A stretch of DNA of 64,000 nucleotides from Bacteroidales bacterium H3 (GTDB lineage: Bacteria; Bacteroidota; Bacteroidia; Bacteroidales; Muribaculaceae). The stretch spans positions 62,001 through 126,000 of the forward strand of contig DAAN01000009.1 of the NCBI GenBank assembly GCA_001701135.1. Reading direction: 5' to 3'. The number at the start of each line of letters is the position of its first letter. Position 1 is the stretch's first letter. The position numbers and the translations under genes were made by a program. Of this stretch, positions 34,137 through 43,502 are shown in pieces. A model generated the notes under the pieces. That model had not been told where the DNA came from. It ran no database searches and saw nothing but the letters and a program-made list of their open reading frames with translations.

Positions 34137-35585
34137 ATGTGGAGTATCGTCGATTATATTAACACTACATGGCTGTGGTGGTCGGTGACTATCGTCTACG
34201 CCCTGATTATTTTCGGAATTATCGCCGTGGTGATTTCCGAGAACCGCAACCCTGTGAAGTCGCTGGCCTGGGTGACGGTGCTCCTTGTGGTACCGGCCGT
34301 GGGGCTGGTGCTCTATGTGGTTTTCGGCAGAAACATTCAGAGCAAACGCATCATATCGCGCCGCAACCGTCGGCGTCTGAAGCGGCTGCAACAGGAACAG
34401 ACCCGCGAGACGCCTAGGCTCAGACGGTCACAATCGCAGTTGCAGTTTATCCGGCTGGCCAATTCTCTGCAGGGGTCGGTGTGCTACGAGGGGAACGACG
34501 TAACGATTTTTGACGACGGCCGCTCGAAGTTCGAGGCTCTTCTACGCGACATCGCATCGGCCCGCAGTTATATCAATCTCGAGTATTACATTTTCGCTGA
34601 CGACAAGATCGGCACCATGGTGGCCGAAGCGCTTGAAGAGCGCGCCCGCGCCGGGGTGAAAGTGCGCGTGATTTACGATTCTGTAGGTTCATTCAAAACC
34701 TCGTCGCGCTTTTTCAAACGATTGAAAAAAGCGGGCGCCGAAGCCTATCCGTTTTTCAAAGTGGCGTTTCCGTTTTTGGGCACACGCGTCAACTGGCGCA
34801 ACCACCGCAAAATTGTAGTAATCGACGGTTTGATAGGTTATATCGGCGGCATGAACATCGCAGACCGGTATGTCGACGGCGGAAAGTCGTTTGACTGCTG
34901 GCGCGACCTGCATCTGCGAATCACAGGCCCCGGAGTAGCCGCATTGCAGCAGTCATTTGCCGTGGACTGGAATTTCATGGGGCAGCCCCTGATCGAAGAG
35001 GAGGCCGGCGATGTGCCGCCTTCTGAATCGCCTTCGGCGGCAGGAGTGCAGCTGCTCACTGGCGGCCCCGTGAACCAGTGGATGAATCTCACGCTGATGT
35101 TTGAACGCGCCATCGCCACCGCCAGGAAATCAGTGTGGCTCCAGACCCCATATTTTCTCCCTACCGAGGGTCTGGTGCATGCCCTCCAGGTGGCTGCGCT
35201 ATCGAAAGTCGATGTCCGCATCATGCTTCCGCGCCGCAGCGACAGCGACATGCTGCGCTGGGCATCGTTCAGCTATGTTCAGGAGTGCCTGCGCGCAGGC
35301 ATCAAGATATATCTCTACGACAAGGGGATGCTCCACAGCAAAGCGGTAATCGTTGATGACGATTTCTCGACTGTGGGCTCCACAAATTTTGACTTCCGCA
35401 GCTTCGAGCACAACTTTGAGGCCAACCTGCTGATATATTCCCGGGATGTGAATGCCCGGCTGCGCGCCCGTTTCCTCGAGGACCAGAAGGAGTGCATCCG
35501 CGTTGTGCCCTCGGTATGGCGCGAGCGACCCTATATCGAAAAAGCACTCGAATCGGTGATGCGACTGTTCGCACCCATACTCTGA
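34137..35585 (+). CDS. cls: Cardiolipin synthase (phospholipase D family)
   Basis: Cls joins two phosphatidylglycerol molecules, or PG and another lipid, into cardiolipin at the membrane. The protein has two N-terminal membrane segments (WWSVTIVYALIIFGIIAVVI; LAWVTVLLVVPAVGLVLYVVFG) and two PLD catalytic HKD motifs: HRKIVVIDG (NHRKIVVIDGLIGYIGGMNIADRY) and HSKAVIVDDDFSTVGSTNFDFRS. Length is about 482 residues, typical. The ATG at 34137 is preferred to a TTG at 34128, which lies in the likely promoter box. A RecQ-type helicase gene follows by 5 bp. Confidence 0.95.
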   Translation: MWSIVDYINTTWLWWSVTIVYALIIFGIIAVVISENRNPVKSLAWVTVLLVVPAVGLVLYVVFGRNIQSKRIISRRNRRRLKRLQQEQTRETPRLRRSQSQLQFIRLANSLQGSVCYEGNDVTIFDDGRSKFEALLRDIASARSYINLEYYIFADDKIGTMVAEALEERARAGVKVRVIYDSVGSFKTSSRFFKRLKKAGAEAYPFFKVAFPFLGTRVNWRNHRKIVVIDGLIGYIGGMNIADRYVDGGKSFDCWRDLHLRITGPGVAALQQSFAVDWNFMGQPLIEEEAGDVPPSESPSAAGVQLLTGGPVNQWMNLTLMFERAIATARKSVWLQTPYFLPTEGLVHALQVAALSKVDVRIMLPRRSDSDMLRWASFSYVQECLRAGIKIYLYDKGMLHSKAVIVDDDFSTVGSTNFDFRSFEHNFEANLLIYSRDVNARLRARFLEDQKECIRVVPSVWRERPYIEKALESVMRLFAPIL

Positions 35586-35590
35586 GCATC

Positions 35591-37540
35591 ATGACATCAG
35601 CCGAAATATCAGCCAAGGCACATGCCATTCTGAAAAAGCACTGGGGGTATGACTCATTCCGCCCCATGCAGCTTGACATCATCGAATCGGTGATGCAGGG
35701 CAACGACACTCTGGGGCTGCTCCCTACCGGCGGAGGCAAATCGATCACGTTTCAGGTGCCGGCTCTGGCTTCTGAGGGCCTCACGATAGTTGTGACTCCG
35801 CTGATTTCGCTGATGAAGGACCAGGTCGACAATCTGCGACGGCAGGGAGTGATGGCCGGACAGCTCAACCATGCCATGCGTCATGCCGAGTCGGAGCTTG
35901 TGCTGAAACGTTGTCAGTTAGGCAAAATAAAGATACTCTATCTCTCACCCGAAAAATTGCGCTCAACTTCGCTCGACGCATGGTGGAATGTTCTCGACGT
36001 TACCATGATCGTGGTCGACGAGGCCCACTGCATATCGCAATGGGGCTATGATTTCCGCCCGTCGTATCTTTTGATTCACAAGTTGCGCGAGCGCTATCCG
36101 CAGGCGCTCGTGCTGGCGCTGACAGCTTCGGCCACACCCGAGGTGGTGACGGACATCATGGACAAACTGGCATTCCGCAACCGGGAGCATGTCTATCGCC
36201 TGAGTTTCACCCGCCGCAACATCTCGTATGTGGTGCGACGGTGCGATTTCAAGGACACTGAACTGGAGCATATACTCAGCCGGGTGGAAGGGTGCGGCAT
36301 CGTCTACACCCGTTCGCGAAAACGCACACGCGAGCTGGCCGAGTTTCTCAACAAAAACGGCATTTCAGCCGACTACTACCATGCCGGCCTATCCGCCGAG
36401 GAGAAAAACGAAAAGCAAAACCGCTGGAAGCAAGGAGAAACGCGTATAATGGTGGCTACCAACGCCTTCGGCATGGGCATTGACAAACCCGACGTGAGAA
36501 TCGTGGTGCATCACGATCTGCCCTCGTCGCTCGAGGAGTATTATCAGGAAGCCGGACGCGCCGGTCGTGACGGACTCCCCTCCTGGGCCGTGGTTCTCGC
36601 CACCCGCAGCGACAAAGGCGTGCTGTCGCGACGCCTTGCCGAGTCGTTTCCCGAAAAAGAATTCATACGCGACCTCTATCAGAAGGTGTGCGTGTTTCTC
36701 GACATCGCCATGGGCGAGGGATATGACCGCAATTATGAATTCAACTTCGGCGCATTCTGTGAGCGATATTCCCTGCCACCCGTCATGGCCGACAGCGCAT
36801 TGAGAATACTCTCGCAGTCGGGATATTTCGACTATACGGAGGAACTCAACACCCGCGCGCGGCTTATGATGAAAGTGACTCGCAGGGCGCTCTACGACAT
36901 CAGTTTCGCACCCGAGACCGAGCGCGTGCTACAGTTTGTACTCCGAAACTACACCGGAATTTTCGCCGACTATGAATATATCAGGGAATCATTCATCGCC
37001 TCGTCGCTCGATCTGACCGAACGCACCGTGTATGAAGCTTTGATAAAGTTGCGCAAGATGGGAGTTATAGACTTTGTGCCCCGTCGCCGTTCACCTTATA
37101 TATATATGGTCAGTTCGCGACAGCCGGTGCAGGATATCCTGCTGCCGAAGACTGTCTATGAGCAGCGGCGCGAGCAGATGAGCCAACGCATCGAAGCAAT
37201 GAAGCGGTTTGTGTTTGACGACACACGATGCCGCGTGATGACCATGCTTGAATATTTCGGCGAAGAGGCACATCCTTGCGGCACATGCGATGTTTGTCGG
37301 GCAGAAAAAGCGCGAAAGGAAGCGCACTCGCGCGACAACGCCCGCAAGGCAGCCGCAAACGCCGCAATGGTGGAGCAGGCCGTGGAATATGTAACCCGCG
37401 GATGCACCGACGGCATCGCCATCCGCGATCTTGCCGCCCGACTCGACATTCCCTTAGAGACCATTTTGCCGGCCGTACGCTCCCTGGTCGACAAATGTCG
37501 TCTGCGCTACAGCGACGGTTTCGTCTACCCATTTACCTGA
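35591..37540 (+). CDS. RecQ family ATP-dependent DNA helicase (second, short form)
   Basis: This 649-residue helicase has Walker A LPTGGGKSITFQVPA, DEAH box VVDEAHCISQWGYDFRPSYL, motif VI QEAGRAGRDGLPSW, and a zinc-binding Cys group (CRVM ... HPCGTCDVC) near residues 540-575. It lacks an HRDC domain; the C-terminus is a short winged-helix-like segment (IRDLAARLDIPLETILPAVRSLVDKCRLRYSDGFV). Compared with RecQ at 22665 it shares the core but differs beyond it, so it is an older paralogue, not a recent duplicate. The ATG at 35591, 5 bp after cls, is chosen over an upstream start inside cls. Confidence 0.92.
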   Translation: MTSAEISAKAHAILKKHWGYDSFRPMQLDIIESVMQGNDTLGLLPTGGGKSITFQVPALASEGLTIVVTPLISLMKDQVDNLRRQGVMAGQLNHAMRHAESELVLKRCQLGKIKILYLSPEKLRSTSLDAWWNVLDVTMIVVDEAHCISQWGYDFRPSYLLIHKLRERYPQALVLALTASATPEVVTDIMDKLAFRNREHVYRLSFTRRNISYVVRRCDFKDTELEHILSRVEGCGIVYTRSRKRTRELAEFLNKNGISADYYHAGLSAEEKNEKQNRWKQGETRIMVATNAFGMGIDKPDVRIVVHHDLPSSLEEYYQEAGRAGRDGLPSWAVVLATRSDKGVLSRRLAESFPEKEFIRDLYQKVCVFLDIAMGEGYDRNYEFNFGAFCERYSLPPVMADSALRILSQSGYFDYTEELNTRARLMMKVTRRALYDISFAPETERVLQFVLRNYTGIFADYEYIRESFIASSLDLTERTVYEALIKLRKMGVIDFVPRRRSPYIYMVSSRQPVQDILLPKTVYEQRREQMSQRIEAMKRFVFDDTRCRVMTMLEYFGEEAHPCGTCDVCRAEKARKEAHSRDNARKAAANAAMVEQAVEYVTRGCTDGIAIRDLAARLDIPLETILPAVRSLVDKCRLRYSDGFVYPFT

Positions 37541-37571
37541 GTTCTGCCGATTCGTCAGCCGACAATACAAC

Positions 37572-37615
37572 AAACAAAGGCGACACGCCCGCAAGGGATT
37601 GTCGCCTTTGTTTTG
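37572..37615. terminator. Bidirectional terminator between recQ2 and the lipoprotein gene
   Basis: A perfect 14-bp stem (37572-37585 with 37600-37613, AAACAAAGGCGACA) has a 14-nt loop and A/T-rich ends on both sides. It lies between two convergent genes. Confidence 0.88.
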
Positions 37616-37628
37616 TATATAACGGAGA

Positions 37629-38003
37629 TTATAACAGTTCTGCTTCGGAGGAATTACCGGGAACAGTGTCGGCCTCGGCTACAACAGCTGCCGGAGTGAG
37701 AGTGCCGGCGGCCTTTAAGGCCTCATAGCGTGTGGCCAGAGCTTTCTGGATCTCAGCTGAGAGCGCTTCAATCTCGGCTTTCTGAGAGTCGTTTAACTTT
37801 ACGCCCGTCTGGTCGAAAGCGTTGGCTTTCGCGGTGAGCGAGTCGAGGTAGTTGGCATACGACACGCCCGACGAGATGGTGTCGATTACCTGAGGCTGGG
37901 CTTTGAGGGTGTCGACATAGGCGTCATACTCCTCTGTGCCCTGACATGAGCTGAATGCTACGGCGGCTACGCCGGCCAGTGTGATATATATGAGTTTTTT
38001 CAT
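37629..38003 (-). CDS. Small lipoprotein of unknown function
   Basis: I do not recognise a family. The 124-residue protein starts with a lipoprotein signal (VAAVAFSSCQG, lipid Cys20), so it should be a membrane-anchored periplasmic or surface protein. The rest is hydrophilic and largely helical by eye (LTAKANAFDQTGVKLNDSQKAEIEALSAEIQKALATRYEALKAA could form coiled coil). It lies 18 bp after the MFS transporter gene and ends before a strong terminator, so the two are probably one operon and may work together (inference). Confidence 0.75.
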   Translation of the reverse strand: MKKLIYITLAGVAAVAFSSCQGTEEYDAYVDTLKAQPQVIDTISSGVSYANYLDSLTAKANAFDQTGVKLNDSQKAEIEALSAEIQKALATRYEALKAAGTLTPAAVVAEADTVPGNSSEAELL

Positions 38004-38021
38004 CAGAATCGAAATTACGGT

Positions 38022-39932
38022 TTATGCTTTTGCGGCGTCGGCTGAAGCGTCGGCGGCGGGGTTATGCTCTTTGATGAAGACCACGGCGATGGCACCGAGA
38101 ACAAGCGAGATGCCGGCAATAATCATCATCATATACTGCGGAGCGAGTTCATGCGGGTTACCGATCCATGAAAGGATCACACCGCCAAGAAGCGCGCCCA
38201 CAATCTGCGGGATGCAGATCGAGCAGTTGAAGAGGCCGAGATATGCACCGATGTTGCCACCTTTGAGCGAGTTGGTGAGGATGGTGAACGGCCAGGCGAG
38301 CATCGCTGCCCATGCACAACCGATGAGAACAAACGACACGAAGAGCATATACTGGTTGTCGAATATACCGGCGGTGATGAAGCCGGCGGCACCGAGAAGC
38401 AGCGACAGCGAGTAGGAGAACTTGCGGCTGCGGAACTGAGGCAGCACGATGGCCCAGAGCACCGAACCGATGGCCTGAACGGCGAAGAGGATGCCCACCC
38501 AGTTGCCAGCGTCGTTATACTGAGGCGACTCGGTGTTGAGCACGATGGAGGTGTCGTAGGAAGCTTCGGCCGGATTCTGCAGTGTCACGTCGGATGTGCC
38601 GTCGAGGAAAAGCTCGCCGGTCTTGGGATCGTGGGTGTAGATGTCGGCGAGAATGAGGGGTGTGGGGCCTTCCATGCGCGACAGATAGTCGACCAGAGTG
38701 AAACTTGCCGTGCTGACGCGCCGGCCGTCGACGAGCAGGTCGAGACCCTGAGTTTCAATCGCCTCATTGAGTTTGAAGGATGCCACGCCGTCCACAGAGG
38801 CTATGATGCCGTCGGTTGCGACCGGCGATTTGATTTCGATACCGCCGGTAGGAGCAGCCACGTTAAGACCTCCGCGCGAGATGATCACCTGCTCGATCTG
38901 TGTGTCGGCAAGCACTATGTTACGGCCCGAGATGAAATTGCCGTCGGCATCGGTGATACCGGCCACGCAGATTTTACCGTGATCGACGATTACCTGTTTG
39001 TCGGCGTTGAGGATGTATTTGGCGCTGTAAGTATCGACTGTGTTACCGGCATCATCGAGCTGCGAAATACCGCTCACGGTGGTGGTTTCAGGGCAGTTGA
39101 ATGCGTTCTGTGCGATTGTACCGTTGGTGTAGGTCCACATAAAAAGGAATGCGAACCAGCAGAAGAACTGCACCAGACCTACAGTCCAGAAAGTGCTGGG
39201 AGCGTTGATAAGCAGTTTGAGCAGGTTGGTTTTCTCCTTCTTTCCGTCGGCCTGAGCGGCACCGCCGTTATATTCCTCATATTCCTGCGGAGGCCATTCC
39301 TTGATTTTGGCCAGAGAATAGACCACGCAGAGGAGCAGGATGGCGGCGCCGAAGTAGAACGAGAACACCACCGTCTGCGGTATCACACCTGCCGCCGCCG
39401 TGTTGCGGAACCCGAGCCAGGTGAGCAGGAAGGGGAACACATAGCCCACGATGGAGCCGGCGTTGCAGAGGAAACTCTGTATTGAGTAGGCCAGACCTTT
39501 CTGCTTCTCATTGACCATATCGCCCACGAGCATTTTGAATGGCTGCATGGCCATATTGATCGAGGTATCGAGAAGCATCAGCGCGAACAGGCCGATAAGG
39601 ATGGCCGATGAAACAGCCAGACCGAAGCTGCCGGCGTTGGGGAGCAGACACATTACCAGAACGGCAACCAGCGCGCCGACGATGAGGTAAGGGAGACGGC
39701 GACCGAAACGATTCCATGTCTTGTCGGATGCGGTACCCACTATGGGCTGCACCACCAGACCCATCAGAGGGGGGAGTATCCAGAAATAACTGAGGTCGTG
39801 GGGGTCGGCGCCGAGTGTGGCGAAAATGCGGCTTACGTTGGCGCTTTGCAGTGCATAGGCAATCTGCACGCCAAAGAACCCAAAGCTGAGATTCCAAAGT
39901 TTCCAGAAACTTAGGTCGGGTTTAGTCTTCAT
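38022..39932 (-). CDS. MFS sugar transporter (SLC45-like) with a large extra loop
   Basis: The protein is a major facilitator carrier of the group that includes bacterial SLC45/sucrose-maltose transporters: FGVQIAYALQSANVSRIFATLGAD at the N-terminus, and the MFS signature SDKTWNRFGRRLPYLIVG (about residues 69-86). Twelve hydrophobic segments are expected. At 636 residues it is far longer than the usual 430-480. The excess lies at about 289-470, between helix 7 (FFCWFAFLFMWTYTNG) and helix 8 (GNWVGILFAVQAIGS), which should face the periplasm. That insert is hydrophilic and beta-rich by eye. A small lipoprotein gene follows by 18 bp. Confidence 0.88.
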   Translation of the reverse strand: MKTKPDLSFWKLWNLSFGFFGVQIAYALQSANVSRIFATLGADPHDLSYFWILPPLMGLVVQPIVGTASDKTWNRFGRRLPYLIVGALVAVLVMCLLPNAGSFGLAVSSAILIGLFALMLLDTSINMAMQPFKMLVGDMVNEKQKGLAYSIQSFLCNAGSIVGYVFPFLLTWLGFRNTAAAGVIPQTVVFSFYFGAAILLLCVVYSLAKIKEWPPQEYEEYNGGAAQADGKKEKTNLLKLLINAPSTFWTVGLVQFFCWFAFLFMWTYTNGTIAQNAFNCPETTTVSGISQLDDAGNTVDTYSAKYILNADKQVIVDHGKICVAGITDADGNFISGRNIVLADTQIEQVIISRGGLNVAAPTGGIEIKSPVATDGIIASVDGVASFKLNEAIETQGLDLLVDGRRVSTASFTLVDYLSRMEGPTPLILADIYTHDPKTGELFLDGTSDVTLQNPAEASYDTSIVLNTESPQYNDAGNWVGILFAVQAIGSVLWAIVLPQFRSRKFSYSLSLLLGAAGFITAGIFDNQYMLFVSFVLIGCAWAAMLAWPFTILTNSLKGGNIGAYLGLFNCSICIPQIVGALLGGVILSWIGNPHELAPQYMMMIIAGISLVLGAIAVVFIKEHNPAADASADAAKA

Positions 39933-40035
39933 GATAAGCTAATTTCGATTAATGTAAATAAGAATTGGCTTTTTGCCCGGCAGGAGAGTCAAATATAAGA
40001 AATCCGGGATTAAATTGAATATTGTGAATTACCGG

Positions 40036-40902
40036 TCAGCCTTGGATCGTTGCTTGCCGGGGAGGGATCAGACTGTAGAGCCACTCGATTTCCTCGGGCC
40101 ATAGAGATTCATCGGGTGTCTCAAGTATCAGCGGTATACCGTCGATGCGGGAATCGGCCATGAGCAGACGGAAGAAATCTCTGCCGAGCGCGCCCTGACC
40201 TATGGGAGCGTGGCGGTCGACATGCGAGCTGACACCTTTTTTCGAATCATTGATATGCATGCCGCGCAGATTGCCGAAACCGATAGTTTCGTCAAACCGG
40301 CGCCATGATGCCTCGTAAGCCTCGGGAGATGTAAAATCATACCCGGCAGCAAGCGCATGGCAAGTGTCGATACACACACCTACCCTACTCTTGTCCTCCA
40401 CCTTGTCAATAATCTGCGCAATCTGTTCAAAAGTAAAGCCAAGGTTGGAGCCTTGACCCGCCGTATTCTCGATGACAGCCGTTACGCCCGATGTCTGGTC
40501 AAGCGCCCAATTGATTGAATCGGCAATGAGTGCCAGACATGCAGCCTCATCCATCAGGTTGAGATGCGAGCCGGGGTGGAAATTCAGCATCGTCAGACCT
40601 AACTGCTCACACCGGCGGAATTCATCGAGAAACGCCTGTCGCGACATCTGCAATTTCTCGGGATCAGGCGAACCGAGATTGATCAGGAAACTGTCGTGAG
40701 GCAGAATCACATCGGGTGTGTAGCCCAGTTCGGCGCAGTTGTCGCGGAAGCGCTGTGCCTCTTTGTCGGAAATCGGTGCTGATTTCCAGCGCGAAGGATT
40801 GCGTGTGAACAGGGCGAAAGCCTTTGCTCCGATACGGGACGCATTGACCGGCGCCGTAGACACACCGCCTGCCACAGCCACATGTGCTCCGATGTACTTC
40901 AT
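40036..40902 (-). CDS. nfo: Deoxyribonuclease IV (endonuclease IV)
   Basis: Nfo cuts DNA 5' to abasic sites and at oxidised 3' ends in base-excision repair, using three zinc ions. The 288-residue protein starts [13 protein letters not shown] at 40902; the upstream ATG at 40935 would add 11 unrelated residues. Metal-site motifs are visible: [59 protein letters not shown], and ILETPDE. It lies 103 bp from the MFS gene and 275 bp from the preceding gene, probably on its own transcript. Confidence 0.97.
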   Translation of the reverse strand: MKYIGAHVAVAGGVSTAPVNASRIGAKAFALFTRNPSRWKSAPISDKEAQRFRDNCAELGYTPDVILPHDSFLINLGSPDPEKLQMSRQAFLDEFRRCEQLGLTMLNFHPGSHLNLMDEAACLALIADSINWALDQTSGVTAVIENTAGQGSNLGFTFEQIAQIIDKVEDKSRVGVCIDTCHALAAGYDFTSPEAYEASWRRFDETIGFGNLRGMHINDSKKGVSSHVDRHAPIGQGALGRDFFRLLMADSRIDGIPLILETPDESLWPEEIEWLYSLIPPRQATIQG

Positions 40903-41061
40903 TCTTTGTGAAAAATGGTCTGAAAAAGTAAGCAATTTTAGATCTCTGATGCAAGGATTGCAGACCGGCAGCCGTAAACGTCAGCCCGCATAGGGATGCC
41001 GGAATCCTACAACGGCCTACAAAGTTACAAATTATTTTTGTAACTCCAACGTCAGAACCTC

Positions 41062-41121
41062 CAAAAAAAAATCAGAGCCTGCTTAATAAACAAATTCATT
41101 TATCAAGCAAGCTCTGATTTT
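41062..41121 (-). terminator. Strong terminator of the ADP-ribosylglycohydrolase gene, carrying the dispersed end motif
   Basis: Arms at 41068-41090 and 41099-41121 form a 23-bp stem with two mismatches and an 8-nt loop. On the minus strand a run of T residues follows (41062-41070). The stem contains AGAGC...GCTTAATAAA, similar to the terminal inverted repeat of the element at 27986-28331. Confidence 0.88.
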
Positions 41122-41177
41122 ATCGGCGGAAAGGTCGCGGTATGCAGCCGCAAATTTCCGCGGATTGACAGCTGAGG

Positions 41178-42740
41178 TTATTTGTCTGTACGGGACAGAA
41201 GCACGGCGTTGATCATGTAGACGCTCGCTCCGCTCTCGGGATTGAGCCAGCGGAAATCAAATTTGTGCTTTCCCTGAGGCAGATCGAAATTCCAGTAAAT
41301 GTCGAGACTACGGAGCTGATATGATGCTGGCATATCCATCACGCCGGCATCGCGTCCGTCGATGGTAATGCCGATCTTGGCCACATAATCCTTGTTGCCG
41401 CTGCGCACCTCGCCACGGAATACTATGCCGGCGCAATCACTCTCGATGGTCTGCGAACCTTGCATGTCGCGGTCGAAGGTCAGTCGTTCCACAGGTTTCA
41501 GCCCGGGGAAACTCTGCTCGAAACGCACGGCACGGGGTTTCTGACACTTGATGGTCACCTTGTCACCGACTATTTTCCCACCGTTGCGCTCTATTAAGTC
41601 AAGGGCCTGTTCGAAACTCATTCGATAAGTATCGTTAAGAGAGCTGACGGTATACTCAAACTTCAGATCCTCGGCGCGTTTGAGCGGTTCGAGCCAGTAG
41701 GCGGGTATATTGTCGTAGCCTACGGCAGTGCCGAGGATACCGGCGGCGGAGGCGGGGTTACAGTCGGAATCCTGACCGCAACGGGTGGATATGTCGATAG
41801 TACGACCGAAATCACCGTTACCGTAGAGCAGGCCGATGACTACGTAGGCACTGTTCATCACAGCGTCGATATTGAGAGGGGCAAGCGCGCCTTCGTCGCA
41901 GGCCACATCGTCGTTATAACGGTCGAAGCACATCTGCCAGGCAACTTCCCAGTCGTCGGGATGAGCATGATATGTGGCGATAACATCTGAAATACAACGG
42001 TGGAATTTACTCTTGGCCGGGATGCATTTCAGCGCTTCAGTGACAATGAATTCGATATCGCTGCTGACAAATGCGATGGAGTACATCGCGCCCATATAGA
42101 CGCCTCCATACCAGCCGTCGCCGTAATTCATGATATGACCTATGCGATCCGAAATTTCAGAGGCAGTGTTTGGCATTCCTGGCGACATAAGGCCGGCATA
42201 GTCAGCCTCGATCTGAGAATCGATGTCATCGGCATGAGGATTGTGCTTCCAGTGACCCGACTCGGGAGGATTGATGCCACGGAGAATATTGTAACGCGCG
42301 GCCTGATTGGCATGCCAGAGCGAATAGCCGGCGTGGGCGAAGGCATGTGCCAGCGAGTCAGTCGGGGCGTCGATGCCAAGACGGTCGAAAACCTCGACAA
42401 ACGTCAGATCCATGTATATATCATCGTAGAGATAGGGATTATCGGTCATGGTTTTGGCGATATAGTCCGGATCACCCCACGGGATCTGCACTTCATCGCC
42501 GATCTTGACTCCCTGATATTTGAATTCGGTAGGTCCGCCATAGGTCACACCTATTGTCTGACCGGCCCAGCCTCCCTTAATTCTGTTCAAAAGTTCAGCC
42601 TTTGTCATCGTGACGGTCCGAGGCATCTTGACTGTTGTTTCATTACCGGCTGCTGCATTAGCGTTGACAGCAGAGATTGTGAAGGTTGCGGTGCATACCA
42701 GAGTTGCGGCAGCTACGATGCCCCTCAGATAATGTTTCAT
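41178..42740 (-). CDS. Secreted ADP-ribosylglycohydrolase family protein
   Basis: The family (DraG/ADP-ribosyl hydrolase fold) removes ADP-ribose from proteins, though many members are uncharacterised. The 520-residue protein starts with a signal peptide (LRGIVAAATLVCTATFTISAVNA). The catalytic domain shows RIKGGWAGQTIGVTYG, an acidic DDIYMDLTFVEVFDRLG block, GGVYMGAMYSIAFV and STRCGQDSDCNPASAAGILGTAVGYDNIP with the metal-binding Asp pair. A C-terminal beta domain of about 130 residues (DCAGIVFRGEVRSGNKDYVAKIGITIDG) may bind a carbohydrate or substrate. It is monocistronic, with a possible TAAATTTG box at 42789-42796. Confidence 0.88.
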   Translation of the reverse strand: MKHYLRGIVAAATLVCTATFTISAVNANAAAGNETTVKMPRTVTMTKAELLNRIKGGWAGQTIGVTYGGPTEFKYQGVKIGDEVQIPWGDPDYIAKTMTDNPYLYDDIYMDLTFVEVFDRLGIDAPTDSLAHAFAHAGYSLWHANQAARYNILRGINPPESGHWKHNPHADDIDSQIEADYAGLMSPGMPNTASEISDRIGHIMNYGDGWYGGVYMGAMYSIAFVSSDIEFIVTEALKCIPAKSKFHRCISDVIATYHAHPDDWEVAWQMCFDRYNDDVACDEGALAPLNIDAVMNSAYVVIGLLYGNGDFGRTIDISTRCGQDSDCNPASAAGILGTAVGYDNIPAYWLEPLKRAEDLKFEYTVSSLNDTYRMSFEQALDLIERNGGKIVGDKVTIKCQKPRAVRFEQSFPGLKPVERLTFDRDMQGSQTIESDCAGIVFRGEVRSGNKDYVAKIGITIDGRDAGVMDMPASYQLRSLDIYWNFDLPQGKHKFDFRWLNPESGASVYMINAVLLSRTDK

Positions 42741-42930
42741 GCTAATCTAATTAGGTTATGTACTTGAATGATGATTCTTAATTCCGTACAAATTTAATGA
42801 AAAATCCTGATTCAGGCACCTATCAGCCCTAAAAAAGCTGCCATTTGTAGTATTAATTCCCAAAAATTCAATTTCATCCTGCTCTTTAACCTGCTCTTAT
42901 CCGTAAAACGCATATTGTTGTAGGGAAAAG

Positions 42931-42962
42931 TTTGCAGATTCGGCGAAAAAATGGTACTTTTG
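42931..42962 (+). promoter_or_regulatory. Promoter of the dCMP deaminase gene
   Basis: TTTG (42931-42934), a 20-bp spacer and TACTTTTG (42955-42962) fit the consensus, 32 bp before the ATG at 42995. Confidence 0.7.
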
Positions 42963-42994
42963 CAAGCTAATTTAAAGAATCCCGCAACAGGATA

Positions 42995-43438
42995 ATGGAA
43001 CATCTTAACAAGCAGGATCTGCTCGACCGCAGATACCTCAGAATGGCCGCGATATGGGCCGAGAATTCTTACTGCAAAAGGCGCAAAGTAGGCGCTATAA
43101 TTGTGAAGGATTCAATGATTATCTCAGATGGATTCAACGGCACTCCGTCGGGGTTCGAGAACGTGTGCGAAGATGAGTCGGGCGTGACCAAACCTTATGT
43201 GCTACATGCCGAGGCCAACGCCATCACCAAGGTATCACGAAGCAACAATTCAAGCGACGGTGCCACGCTCTACATCACCGCATCGCCCTGCGTTGAATGC
43301 TCTAAACTGATTATCCAGGCCGGCATCCGGCGTGTGGTGTTCAATGAAATATACCGCATAACCGATGGTCTCGACCTGCTGAAGCGTGCCGGTGTGGAAT
43401 GCGTTCACATCCCCGACACATCCTCTTCCGAGGCATGA
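42995..43438 (+). CDS. Deoxycytidylate (dCMP) deaminase family protein
   Basis: This 147-residue zinc enzyme converts dCMP to dUMP, feeding thymidylate synthesis. The zinc and catalytic residues are visible: HAEANAI (zinc His and catalytic Glu) and SPCVECSKLI (two zinc Cys). The segment YCKRRKVGAIIVKDSMIISDGFNGTPSG is typical of dCMP deaminases of the ComEB type. It has its own promoter; an S41 protease gene follows by 64 bp. Confidence 0.93.
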   Translation: MEHLNKQDLLDRRYLRMAAIWAENSYCKRRKVGAIIVKDSMIISDGFNGTPSGFENVCEDESGVTKPYVLHAEANAITKVSRSNNSSDGATLYITASPCVECSKLIIQAGIRRVVFNEIYRITDGLDLLKRAGVECVHIPDTSSSEA

Positions 43439-43502
43439 CACGCCGACCGGAAACGTATCAAGCCTCCGGGTCGCCTAAAATTTTATCAAGCAAACGACTT
43501 CA

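Noticed and set aside
42812..42877. A 21-codon minus-strand frame, MKLNFWELILQMAAFLGLIGA, between the ADP-ribosylglycohydrolase and dCMP deaminase genes.
   Set aside because: It is short and hydrophobic with no promoter, no known family and no visible conservation; it may be chance in an AT-rich gap.
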